DNA from: Acidobacteriota bacterium
GTDB lineage: Bacteria; Acidobacteriota; Terriglobia; Bryobacterales; Bryobacteraceae
Direction of reading: 5' to 3'
Assembly: GCA_026394055.1 (NCBI GenBank)
Contig: JAPKYZ010000042.1
Location: 1 to 44,515 of the forward strand
Length of the DNA stretch: 44,515 nucleotides
In this document: in pieces, positions 24,801 through 31,861 of the stretch
Layout: the number at the start of each line of letters is the position of its first letter
Position numbering within the stretch: the first letter of the stretch is position 1
Position numbers and translations under genes: made by a program
The notes under the pieces: model-generated
What the model was told of the DNA's origin: nothing
Database searches by the model: none
The model's input: only the letters and a program-made list of their open reading frames with translations

Positions 24801-25490
24801 CGCACCTTTGATGAAGTGGCCCTGGCCGAAGCCGAAGACAAGGTGAAGGACCTGAACCGCCGCATCGAGGGTCTGGGCCCGGTGAACACGCAGGCCTTGG
24901 AGGAGTATGAAGAAGCGCAGCGCCGGTACGACTTCCTCAACACGCAGCGGCAGGACCTGCTCGATTCGATCCGGGATACCGAAAAGGCTATCCAGGAGAT
25001 CGACGTCGAATCCAAGCGCCGCTTCAATGAGGCGTTTGAAAAGATCAACGCCTACTTCCGCGACATGTTCAAGACGCTGTTCAACGGCGGCTTGGGCGAA
25101 ATGCGCCTAACCGATCAGGAGAACGTCAACGAATCGGGCATCGACCTGGTGGCTCAGCCGCCCGGCAAGAAGCTCCAGAACGTGCTGTTGCTTTCGGGCG
25201 GTGAGCGCGCCATGACCGCCATGGCGCTGCTGATGGCGATCTTCAAGTATCAGCCGTCACCGTTCTGCATCCTGGACGAAGTGGACGCGCCGCTGGATGA
25301 ACCGAACATCATGCGCCTGTCGGCGCTGCTCAAAGAGATGTCGAGCCAGACGCAGTTCATCGTCATCACCCACGCCAAGCGCACGATGGAATCGGCGCAG
25401 GCGATGTATGGCGTCACCATGCAGGAGCCGGGCGTTTCGAAGCTGGTTAGCGTCCGGTTTAAGGAAGCCTCACGGCCGGCGGCAGCGTAA
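21813..25490 (+). CDS. smc: Chromosome segregation protein SMC
   Basis: This 1225-aa condensin subunit organises and segregates the chromosome. Seen: N-terminal LKRVEIQGFKSFCD, Walker A GPNGCGKS (33-40), a first long coiled coil rich in Glu, Arg and Ala to about residue 500, a hinge region about 520 to 680 (with GVLADFVEVD and DGVCYHGYAVSGGKKSSSG), a second coiled coil, and a C-terminal head with LLSGGERAMTAMALL (about 1126) and Walker B FCILDEVDAPLDEPN (about 1150). Length is normal. The GTG start at 21813 gives the conserved MLKLKR opening and has GAGG nine bases upstream, buried in a hairpin. The ScpA/ScpB partners are not in this window. The gene is followed by a dispersed inverted repeat. 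Confidence 0.97.
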   Translation: MLKLKRVEIQGFKSFCDRTEMKFHGEGVAAIVGPNGCGKSNLSDAISWVLGEQSAKSLRGARMEDVIFAGTRDRKPLGMAQVTMTLVDPGYHLDKEAKPEVPVAEGAAVPIDSAKPIEHFGKAKEITITRRLFRNGESEYLIDGKQARLRDIQDLFMGTGLGPESYAIIEQGRIGQILSNKPADRRNVIEEAAGVGRFKARRRLAEAKLEGAKQNLNRVFDILEEVGRQANSLKRQAAKAKRFEELRGEYVAQLRFAIAGRFQILDREITKTALDLNVATEQLSTANQEVAVGDTQTATLRQQCFATEAELTESRRKLSELQLEAERTRGRLESQARQIAAIEQRLQQAETESADVETRLADRKAEHASHIAQGAEVSNELSAARTTLHAKTTERDALQNELRQREREAENARQQVLRLMGEASALKNQLAQADGYMQSLDRDSARITRDEESGVAEIARLEALKASLAERATARQQELATVGAERKRVDGELNAKRQQQGESRRLVDERRADLSRTKARKDSLNEILSHRAYTTESVKRLFTAIERGQGGGLKPMGVLADFVEVDRNYEKATEEFLHEELEYVLVHDWAAAQQGVELMRSDLDGRATFLVHPPPQSELLRGPVAEPPVGPDTGIAARLSDVLRLTNGLTEAPAELLPRLSRCFLATDRNAAQRLALEYPDVYFLLPDGVCYHGYAVSGGKKSSSGPLALKRELRELTTLERTKQVALDEAIARQAQLEAEITALAEQLEKLRQQQQTQEKDALAIDHESRKMSEELQRANSRLNVARNDLQRLQRDRERSLAQLEQRRQAVAEKEAAGAEVEKALLATRSSVEELQRKAAHLGEEHSALRAGLASLEERARSAQSAAQRLESQVRELAHRRQFLSTEMERLGVDRQRLLNDNMGLDSRSSELNEAIGTLATAVREMATREAEQKTALAATDLQMKTLRATAQQLAERRSQIEIELVRRQSDLKHLEENCRNQLDLSAAEVSAAVDRTFDEVALAEAEDKVKDLNRRIEGLGPVNTQALEEYEEAQRRYDFLNTQRQDLLDSIRDTEKAIQEIDVESKRRFNEAFEKINAYFRDMFKTLFNGGLGEMRLTDQENVNESGIDLVAQPPGKKLQNVLLLSGGERAMTAMALLMAIFKYQPSPFCILDEVDAPLDEPNIMRLSALLKEMSSQTQFIVITHAKRTMESAQAMYGVTMQEPGVSKLVSVRFKEASRPAAA

Positions 25491-25531
25491 GCGAGCGACG
25501 ACGGCAACGAGCGAGGGGGGCGGTTGAGTTG

Positions 25532-25643
25532 GTCAGCACTCGGCTGCGATGGGAAAGGCCCCTCCTGCGGGTCGGGGCTCGGTCCGAGGCGCTTGCTTCG
25601 GGGTAACCCGTTCGGAACCGAGCCCCGACCAGCAGGAGGGGCC
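25532..25643. repeat. Long inverted repeat, copy 2 of the dispersed element
   Basis: The arms 25557-25586 and 25614-25643 are near-perfect reverse complements (GGCCCCTCCTGC...CGGGGCTCGGTCCG) around a 27-bp spacer. The stretch 25532-25586 aligns with 230-285 of copy 1, with the same GTCAGCA and GCTGCGATGG flank, so the conserved unit is about 55 bp plus the opposite arm. No open frame or transposase lies inside. The 274-bp gap 25491-25764 holds nothing else that I can name. Confidence 0.75.
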
Positions 25644-25764
25644 TGCCGAACAATGATCCAACGCAGATGGATCAACCGCAGGGACCATCTGCCCAACAAG
25701 TTCCGCCCCACGAGCGGAAGGGGTCCCCGGAGTTACTTCTGGGGGCCCCGTTCCTTTTGTGCCC

Positions 25765-27723
25765 CTACTGCTTCGGCAAATCGAGCGCTGGGTTGGAGCC
25801 GAAGAAGTTGAACGGCCGGATGTGGAAGTGGTGCCACATCGTTGGCATCACCGGCCAATCTTCCGCGCGGGTGACATGGTGAAAGCCCAGCGTGTACCAG
25901 CCCACGATGTCGGTGTTGGCAATCGAGCGGTTGGCCTTGGTCCACACCGCCAAGCCGTCGGTGGCTTTGCTCGATGTCGGGTAGGTGCCGCTGGCGTAGC
26001 GCTGGTTGGGGTCGTTGGGCGTCACCCAGAACTGGTGCTCGCTGAACGCACCCAGCTTCTGCGGCAGATCATCAGCCGCCATCAGTGACTTGGCCGTGGC
26101 GCCGGGCATGATCTCGTAGCCAGTGGGGTAGCCGAGCGGCCCCTTCACGTTCGGGTTGACGAACATCCACATCGCCGGACGCTCAATGCTCAGGTCCATG
26201 ATGGCGTCGTTTTCGTTCGTCAGCATCACCGGCTGCACGGCCCAGATGCTCTTGCGCATCGGGTCATTGGGCAACAACTTCGGCACCAGCTTCTCCGCCA
26301 TGAAGCTGTTCTTGGCGCCGTCGACATCCATGTCCAGGCGATAGGAGAAGTAGTGGTCGTGGTTGACACCGATGGTGTTCTCGGCGACGAACTTGCCGTA
26401 CTCGACCGCGCCCGCCGTGTGCCCGTGGTCGCTCGCAAACTTCTCCTTCACGGCCTTGGTCTCGATCACGCCGGTAGCGCCGACGGCCACCTCGATGGTG
26501 CCGTCCTGCAGGAAGCGCCAGTCCATGATGTAGTCGTAGTTGCCGATGACGGCGGCGGAGCGCAGCACCAGCTCACGGCTGGGGCGGCCATAGACGTCGC
26601 CACCTTCATGGTGCCGCCACGCCGGGTCGTTGCCCGTGCGCTCAAACAGACACGCCAGTTGCGAAGTGATCTTGGGCGCGCCTGAGTCCGTCACCGATAG
26701 CCCACCAAAGTAGGTAGCTGAGGCCGGACAATCGAGGCCCGCGCGCAGCGGCTTCAACAGACCGCCACCCGTGAAGAACTCGCCGGCATCGAGAAAGACG
26801 CGATTGTTCCAGCCATTGGCGGGGTCCATGTAAGGCACATAGAGCTCAGAGATGGCGCCTTCATACATCACTGACCGGAGCTTGCCTTTGTCGTCATACT
26901 TCACCAGGTTCAACACCGTCCCCAAGCGCTGGTCAATCCGCATGCGGAAGCGCCAGTTCTGCCAGCTCACTTCGCCATCCTTGATCTGGTACGCCGGACC
27001 CATGGGCTGCGTGATGACAATCGGCGTCGTGCCCGCGCGGATCTTCTCCGGGATCTCTTCGTAGTTCACCGCGCCTGCTCCTACGGGCACAATCTCGGTG
27101 TCCACCACCTTCAAGATCTTCTTCGACACCATGTCCATCTGCACTGTCAGACCCTCAATCGCGCGGCCCCAGCTGTGATAGCTGCCATGCATCTGGGAGC
27201 AGCTGCCAAAGCCGATGCGCTGCGTCTCCTGCTCCGGCACGGAGGCGTAGGAGACCGGCAGGGCGAGGCACTGCAGCGTGTTCAAGTCCGTGATGCCGCG
27301 CTTCTTCAAGGCTTCGATCACACGCGGGTCCTTCTTGATCACCGGGTCCGCCCCCAGTAGCTCGCTCAGCAGGAAGGGCGCTTGCACATCCTTGCGCTCT
27401 GCGAAACTCACCACCTTCTTGCCTGCCATGTCCACGCGAGCCTCAAAGGTCTGGCCATTGCGAAGCAGGATGACATCGGATTCGCGCGGCACCGGCTGCC
27501 CCGGCTTCCACGCCAGCACCACATCCTTGGCCGGTGGCCGCAGCAGGACGCTCGCGAACATGGTGTCCGCGTCGACATGGTTGGCCTTCTTCAAGACATC
27601 GTAGGTGGTCCAGTATTCCGCAGTGGTTAAGCCGTCCAGAGGATGGCCCGGGCCCGCTTGCGCGGCCAGCGGCAACTGCAGGACGACAGAGAAGAGAAGA
27701 CTCGAAAAGCCCAATAGGCGCAT
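25765..27723 (-). CDS. Copper amine oxidase (primary-amine oxidase)
   Basis: This 652-aa enzyme has a signal peptide (MRLLGFSSLLFSVVLQLPLAAQA) and is therefore periplasmic. It oxidises primary amines to aldehydes with release of ammonia and hydrogen peroxide. Seen: NYDY at residues 395-398, whose first Tyr (396) becomes the topaquinone cofactor; a DAGE segment (FLDAGEFF) with the catalytic base; the copper ligands HDH in NHDHYFSYRLDMD and a third His in the C-terminal WHHFHIRPFNFF. N-terminal N2/N3-type domains precede the catalytic core. The substrate (tyramine, phenethylamine or other) cannot be told. ATG 27723 is chosen because it opens the signal peptide; AAGGAT lies about 11 bases upstream. 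Confidence 0.95.
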   Translation of the reverse strand: MRLLGFSSLLFSVVLQLPLAAQAGPGHPLDGLTTAEYWTTYDVLKKANHVDADTMFASVLLRPPAKDVVLAWKPGQPVPRESDVILLRNGQTFEARVDMAGKKVVSFAERKDVQAPFLLSELLGADPVIKKDPRVIEALKKRGITDLNTLQCLALPVSYASVPEQETQRIGFGSCSQMHGSYHSWGRAIEGLTVQMDMVSKKILKVVDTEIVPVGAGAVNYEEIPEKIRAGTTPIVITQPMGPAYQIKDGEVSWQNWRFRMRIDQRLGTVLNLVKYDDKGKLRSVMYEGAISELYVPYMDPANGWNNRVFLDAGEFFTGGGLLKPLRAGLDCPASATYFGGLSVTDSGAPKITSQLACLFERTGNDPAWRHHEGGDVYGRPSRELVLRSAAVIGNYDYIMDWRFLQDGTIEVAVGATGVIETKAVKEKFASDHGHTAGAVEYGKFVAENTIGVNHDHYFSYRLDMDVDGAKNSFMAEKLVPKLLPNDPMRKSIWAVQPVMLTNENDAIMDLSIERPAMWMFVNPNVKGPLGYPTGYEIMPGATAKSLMAADDLPQKLGAFSEHQFWVTPNDPNQRYASGTYPTSSKATDGLAVWTKANRSIANTDIVGWYTLGFHHVTRAEDWPVMPTMWHHFHIRPFNFFGSNPALDLPKQ

Positions 27724-27859
27724 GGTTCGACAGATCCTTAGGTTTGTTCGTTCGCAGGCAGTGTGACGGGGACTGCGCGGAAGGCCCAGCGCAACGCGAG
27801 AGTGCCACTCCAGGGTGTTGCGCCTTGCCACAGGCTAACATTGTGCGCCGTCGCGTTCT

Positions 27860-27884
27860 GAGCCGCGCGCGTGAGCAAGCGGTC
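27860..27884 (+). repeat. GAGCC...GGTC 25-bp repeat, near-consensus copy
   Basis: One base (C to G at position 14) differs from the 10661 copy, with the same CT left flank and CCTG right flank. It lies between the divergent amine oxidase and VOC genes, in the same orientation as the 10661 copy. Confidence 0.8.
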
Positions 27885-27948
27885 CTGGACCTTATCGCTA
27901 CTGCGCCGCCGCGTAGCGCTCGCGTCCATCTATGCGAGATTGGGAGAT

Positions 27949-28764
27949 GTGAGCGTCTTCTCCGGTCTGGTGATCTCCCGCGTTGACCTCTCCGTCGCCA
28001 ACCTCGAACGCTCCCTCCACTTCTACCAGGACGTACTGGGCCTGGCTCTCCTCGACTCTTCGGCTGGCCAGGCAACGCTCGGCGTCCCCGGCCGCCCGCT
28101 GTTGCACTTGGTGGAGCAGCCCGGTGCCCGCCCCAGCCTACCGTCCAGCCCGGGACTGTTTCACTTTGCCCTGCTCGTGCCGCATCGCGCTGCGCTCGCA
28201 CAATTCGTGCGGCACTTGATCGAGATCCGCCACCCGCTGCAAGGCGTCGCCGACCATCTGGTGAGTGAGGCGCTCTACCTGGAAGATCCCGACGGCCACG
28301 GCATTGAAGTCTACTCCGACCGCCCTTCGGAGCAATGGAGCTGGGACGGGCCGGTATTGCGGATGGCGACCGATCCGCTCGATCTCGAAAACCTGCTGAC
28401 GGAGCCCGACGCACCGTGGCAGGGTATGCCCGAAGGCACCACCATGGGCCACGTGCATCTCCACGTCACCGATCTAGCCGCCACGCAGCAGTTCTATTGC
28501 GGGCTGTTGGGTCTGGACCTGATGACCACTTACCCCCGCGCCCTCTTCGTCTCCGCCGCCGGCTACCACCACCACTTCGGCCTCAACACGTGGCAAAGCC
28601 GCCATGGCCAGCCAGCACCGCGGGACCACGCGCAATTGCGGGGCGTCGAGCTCATCGTTCCCGATGCTGATCTGGAGCGTTTGCAGCGCAGCACCGGAAC
28701 CTCAGCGCATCCCCTCAAGTTATCCGATCCGGCGGGCAATCCGCTGATCTTCCGCCGGGACTAG
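27949..28764 (+). CDS. VOC-superfamily protein, CatE-like ring-cleavage dioxygenase type
   Basis: About 271 aa with two vicinal-oxygen-chelate modules. The first begins ISRVDLSVANLERSLHFYQDVLGL and ends LEDPDGHGIEVYSD; the second begins GHVHLHVTDLAATQQFYCGLLGLDL and ends LSDPAGNPLIF. Metal ligand candidates are His in LFHFAL and GHVHLHV and Glu in GIEVYSD. This layout matches the Bacillus CatE-like catechol-2,3-dioxygenase group, but a glyoxalase/bleomycin-resistance role cannot be excluded. The start is uncertain: GTG 27949 gives the conserved N-terminus, but GGGAG stands only two bases before it; TTG 27940 is an alternative. Aromatic amine oxidation by the neighbouring oxidase and ring cleavage here could be linked, which is speculative. 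Confidence 0.8.
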   Translation: MSVFSGLVISRVDLSVANLERSLHFYQDVLGLALLDSSAGQATLGVPGRPLLHLVEQPGARPSLPSSPGLFHFALLVPHRAALAQFVRHLIEIRHPLQGVADHLVSEALYLEDPDGHGIEVYSDRPSEQWSWDGPVLRMATDPLDLENLLTEPDAPWQGMPEGTTMGHVHLHVTDLAATQQFYCGLLGLDLMTTYPRALFVSAAGYHHHFGLNTWQSRHGQPAPRDHAQLRGVELIVPDADLERLQRSTGTSAHPLKLSDPAGNPLIFRRD

Positions 28765-28833
28765 TTGCTCGACTCCACCAAATCGCCCGGCGCGCACCCA
28801 CGCCAGACCCCGGAACCCTTAAACTGGAAAGAG

Positions 28834-28855
28834 TCGCGCGGCGACCGCGATTTTT
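28834..28855 (+). terminator. Possible weak terminator after the VOC gene
   Basis: TCGCG (28834-28838) pairs with CGCGA (28846-28850) over a seven-base loop and is directly followed by TTTTT (28851-28855). The five-pair stem is short but GC-rich. It lies 70 bp past the VOC stop and 43 bp before ychF, separating the two genes if real. Confidence 0.4.
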
Positions 28856-28897
28856 CGCGCCCGAATCACCCGCTCTCAAAGGATCACCTCGATAAGC

Positions 28898-30001
28898 ATG
28901 CTTTGCGCTGGAATTGTTGGACTGCCGAATGTTGGCAAAAGCACTCTTTTTAACGCCTTAACCCAGAGCCGCAAGGCGATGGCGGCCAACTACCGGTTCT
29001 GCACCATTGAGCCGAATCAGGGCGTGGTTACCGTACCGGATGACCGGCTGGAAGTGCTGTCGAAGATCAGCGGGGCGCAGAAGCTGGTGCCCTCGGTCTT
29101 CGAATTCGTTGACATCGCGGGTTTGGTGAAGGGCGCGAGCAAGGGCGAAGGCTTGGGCAACCAGTTCCTGGGCCACATTCGCGAAGTCGACGCCATCGTG
29201 CAGGTGGTGCGCTGTTTTGAGAACAACGACATTGAGCACGTGATGGACTCAGTGGACCCCATCCGCGATATTGAAGTGATCAACACGGAGCTGCTGCTGG
29301 CCGACCTGGAGGCGCTGGAGAAGCGCAAGACTCGCCAGCAGAAGTCCGCCCGCACGGGCGACAAGAAGGCGCTGGCCGAAATCGAGATCATTGAGCGGCT
29401 GGAGAAGCACTTAAGCGACGGCAAGTATGCGGTCACCATGGACGCCACGGCGGAAGATAAGGCGCTGATGAAGCCGCTCTTTCTGCTGACTGACAAACCC
29501 ACGCTCTACGCCTGTAATGTGGCCGAAGGCGACCTGGCGGACCCGACGCAGAACCCGTGGGTGCAGAAGGTGAAGCAGTATGCGGCGGATCATCATGGCA
29601 CCACGGCGGTGGTGGTCTCGGCCGAGATTGAAAGCGAACTGGTGACCCTGTCGTCCGAGGAGCGGGCCGAATACATGGAGGCGCTGGGCATTACCGAGAC
29701 CGGCGGCGGCACGTTGATCAAGGCAGCCTATCACTTACTCGGCCTCCGGACTTACCTGACCACCGGCGAGAAAGAAACCCGCGCCTGGACCATCCACTCC
29801 GGCGACAAGGCTCCGGTGGCGGCCGGCGTCATCCACTCTGACTTTGAGAAGAGCTTCATCTCGGCCGAAACCATCGCCTATGAAGACCTGGTGGCTGCGG
29901 GCAGCTTTGCCCGGGCTCGGGAGCTGGGCAAGTTGCGCACGGAAGGCAAGGAGTATGTCGTGCAGGATGGCGACGTGATGGAGTTCAAGACCTTCTTGTA
30001 A
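28898..30001 (+). CDS. ychF: Redox-regulated P-loop ATPase YchF
   Basis: This 367-aa member of the Obg-related translation-factor class unusually prefers ATP. Seen: P-loop GLPNVGKS (8-15), the VDIAGLVKGASKGEGLGNQFL switch II region, a coiled-coil insertion near 120 to 200, NVAEGDL in the specificity region, SAEIESEL, and the C-terminal TGS domain (RAWTIHSGDKAPVAAGVIHSDFEKSFI). One oddity: the otherwise strongly conserved NYPFCT segment reads NYRFCT here (Arg near residue 33), a single-codon change in switch I. The ATG at 28898 gives the standard N-terminus. Its distance from good Shine-Dalgarno sequences suggests weak or leaderless initiation. Confidence 0.96.
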   Translation: MLCAGIVGLPNVGKSTLFNALTQSRKAMAANYRFCTIEPNQGVVTVPDDRLEVLSKISGAQKLVPSVFEFVDIAGLVKGASKGEGLGNQFLGHIREVDAIVQVVRCFENNDIEHVMDSVDPIRDIEVINTELLLADLEALEKRKTRQQKSARTGDKKALAEIEIIERLEKHLSDGKYAVTMDATAEDKALMKPLFLLTDKPTLYACNVAEGDLADPTQNPWVQKVKQYAADHHGTTAVVVSAEIESELVTLSSEERAEYMEALGITETGGGTLIKAAYHLLGLRTYLTTGEKETRAWTIHSGDKAPVAAGVIHSDFEKSFISAETIAYEDLVAAGSFARARELGKLRTEGKEYVVQDGDVMEFKTFL

Positions 30002-30088
30002 GGTCGCATTCGACTATTTGCGCTCCGGGTTGAATGATTCACTCAAACTTTGCTGGGGACGGCCGATGAGCGTTCCACAGGACAATTT

Positions 30089-30349
30089 ATGAGTGCGATT
30101 CCCGAGATCTTGGGCAGCCTTCTGCGTGCCCAGGACAAGGTAGATGTATCGGCGCGGCGTATTGCCAGCTTTAGTTCGCCCGAAGGGTCGGCTGAAGGTG
30201 GACCCGATGTGGTTGAGATCAGCGCGGCCGCCGTGGCATTGCTAGAGGCGCGGAACGCCTACTCGATCAATACCAAGGTGCTTTCCACTGTGCTTGATAC
30301 CGAGCTACCCACGCCGCCGCAGTCGACCACGGAGAACCCATTCGGGTAG
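30089..30349 (+). CDS. Flagellar-rod-like miniprotein
   Basis: This 86-aa protein shows both signature ends of flagellar rod/hook proteins with almost nothing between. The N-terminal helix SAIPEILGSLLRAQDKVDVSARRIASFS recalls the AL.GL..A......A.NIAN motif. The C-terminal helix AAAVALLEARNAYSINTKVLSTVLDTE recalls the ARNAYSANVKVLKTADEM motif of FlgB/FlgC. Rod proteins are usually 130 aa or more. No other flagellar gene is in the window. It may be an independent coiled-coil adaptor. The ATG at 30089 has AGGA six bases upstream. It follows ychF by 87 bp in the same direction. Confidence 0.6.
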   Translation: MSAIPEILGSLLRAQDKVDVSARRIASFSSPEGSAEGGPDVVEISAAAVALLEARNAYSINTKVLSTVLDTELPTPPQSTTENPFG

Positions 30350-30358
30350 TGCCGCGTC

Positions 30359-30383
30359 GGCAGCTGGCGCCTAGCAAGCTGCC
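30359..30383. other. Hairpin after the miniprotein gene
   Basis: GGCAGCT (30359-30365) pairs perfectly with AGCTGCC (30377-30383) over 11 bases, ten bases after the stop. There is no T-run, so termination would need Rho or another factor; it may equally be part of the repeat cluster that follows. Confidence 0.35.
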
Positions 30384-30398
30384 CCCAAGAAAGCCTTA

Positions 30399-30471
30399 GA
30401 CCGCTTGCTGACGCGCGCGGCTCAGAAAGATCTTGAAAAGCTTACTGAGCCACGACCGTGAGGGAGTGATC
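30399..30471. repeat. Two facing copies of the 25-bp repeat family
   Basis: 30399-30423 is an inverted, perfect copy of the 10661 repeat (GACCGCTTGCTGACG... on the plus strand). 30447-30471 is a direct, diverged copy (GAGCCACGACCGTGAGG... ending TGATC) with 17 of 25 identities. Facing each other 23 bp apart, they can form an imperfect stem. They fill the 166-bp gap between converging genes. Confidence 0.75.
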
Positions 30472-30515
30472 CTCTAACAATCCTGTTCAACAACCCCTTA
30501 GGCTTGGCCCGGCTG

Positions 30516-31724
30516 TCACTTAGTGGCGGTTACTGACACGCCATCGGTCAGCTTGACATCCGTGGGCAAGGCCAGCAGAGCGCCATCGGCCAGGCCTTCG
30601 CGAATCTCAATGCGTGTGACGCTGGCGATCCCAATTTTAAAGGGCTTCCAGCGCACCACACCACCTTCCAGCACATAGCCACCCGGCACACCGTTCTCCC
30701 GGCGTAACGCCTCTTTGGGAATCGATAGACCGTTCTCCACCACCTGTGCGCGAATGGAGGCGTTGATGTTGGCACCGGGCGGGAGTAACTGGCCGGGGTT
30801 ATCGATGAGGCAGAGCACTTCTCCCACTTGGCGCGTCCCGAACGGCACGATCTGCGTGGGCAGCTTCTCGACCGTCCCCTTCCATTCGCGGCCCGCTTGA
30901 GCGTCCCACGTAATCGTCACCGGCAGGCCGACGGCCACCCGCCCCAGTTCGGGCTCATCGACGTAGACGAAGACTCGCAGGCGGTCCACTTGTCCGATGC
31001 TGGCGACGGGCGTACCGGCGGTGAGAAATGCTCCGGGACGGGTGTCGACCTGATAGACCACGCCGCTGCGGGGAGCGGTGATGTTGGCGAGCGAGAGACG
31101 TTCCTGGGCGGCGCGAACGGCGGCTTCGGCATCTTTCAAGCGGGCCTGGGCGCCGGCGCGATCACCAATGTCCACCAGCGCTCCACGGCGGGAGGCGAGG
31201 GCCGCCATCTGCGCTTCGGCGCGAGCGACGCGATCTTTGGCTTCCTGCAGTTCCACCGTCGTGGCGGCACGTCTCGAAAGCAGGCGTTCCATGGTTTCCG
31301 CATCACGGGCCGCTTGATCCCGCTCAAGCTTGGTGCGCCGCAAGCTGCCATCGATCTCGGCAAACTCGGCCGACCGGCCACCGCGGGCCAGCGTGTCGAT
31401 CTCCACCTTGATCTGCGCCACGCGCGCTTCGGCGGAGGCCAGCGCCGCGCGTGCTTCGCGCGTTTCCATGGTGGCCAGCACTTGTCCCGCGGCGACGGTC
31501 TGCCCGCGGGTGACCATTACCTTGCCGACGGCGCCTTCCCGTTCCGCGCGGACGGTGACCCATTCCAGCGGCTCCACTTTGCCGTTGGTGGCGACGACGC
31601 TTTCGATGCGGGACCGCTCAGCTTTGGCGAACGCCACTTGCGGCGGTTCGTTTGACTTGACGTACCACCAGCCGCCTAACGCAATTGCCGCCAGCAACAG
31701 GGCACCGGCACCGTATTTCAGCAA
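30516..31724 (-). CDS. Periplasmic adaptor (membrane fusion) protein of RND/MacA type, orphan
   Basis: This 402-aa inner-membrane-anchored adaptor has an N-terminal membrane helix (GAGALLLAAIALGGWWYV) and a lipoyl/beta-barrel half motif (VEPLEWVTVRAEREGAVGKVMVTRGQTVAAGQVLATME). A long alpha-hairpin coiled coil rich in Ala, Arg and Glu spans about 90 to 200, followed by the second lipoyl half (ANITAPRSGVVYQVDTRPGAFL) and a beta-barrel and membrane-proximal domain. Such proteins bridge an inner-membrane pump and an outer-membrane channel; no pump or TolC-like gene lies next to it. The start is TTG 31724: the frame has no ATG there, and AGGAG stands seven bases upstream. Confidence 0.88.
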   Translation of the reverse strand: MLKYGAGALLLAAIALGGWWYVKSNEPPQVAFAKAERSRIESVVATNGKVEPLEWVTVRAEREGAVGKVMVTRGQTVAAGQVLATMETREARAALASAEARVAQIKVEIDTLARGGRSAEFAEIDGSLRRTKLERDQAARDAETMERLLSRRAATTVELQEAKDRVARAEAQMAALASRRGALVDIGDRAGAQARLKDAEAAVRAAQERLSLANITAPRSGVVYQVDTRPGAFLTAGTPVASIGQVDRLRVFVYVDEPELGRVAVGLPVTITWDAQAGREWKGTVEKLPTQIVPFGTRQVGEVLCLIDNPGQLLPPGANINASIRAQVVENGLSIPKEALRRENGVPGGYVLEGGVVRWKPFKIGIASVTRIEIREGLADGALLALPTDVKLTDGVSVTATK

Positions 31725-31801
31725 ACGATTCTCCTTACTTCCAGATTAACGGTTCAGCCACGGCTCATGTTTCAACAACGTGGTGTGTGGGCGTCTGACA
31801 A

Positions 31802-31839
31802 CAAAAAAAGCCCGCCCAGACCGGGTGGCCTGGACGGGC
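31802..31839 (-). terminator. Rho-independent terminator for the ankyrin/cyclase-like gene
   Basis: GCCCG.CCAG (31810 on) pairs with CTGG.CGGGC (to 31839) and on the minus strand runs into a T-run of at least seven (A-run 31803-31809 on the plus strand). It lies 22 bases after the stop of the minus-strand gene and before the adaptor gene, so the two are separate transcripts. Confidence 0.9.
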
Positions 31840-31861
31840 ATCGGCACAATGGAATGCTCGA

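Noticed and set aside
25557..25643. Terminator for smc
   Set aside because: The stem is strong but has no U-run on either strand and recurs elsewhere as part of a dispersed element.
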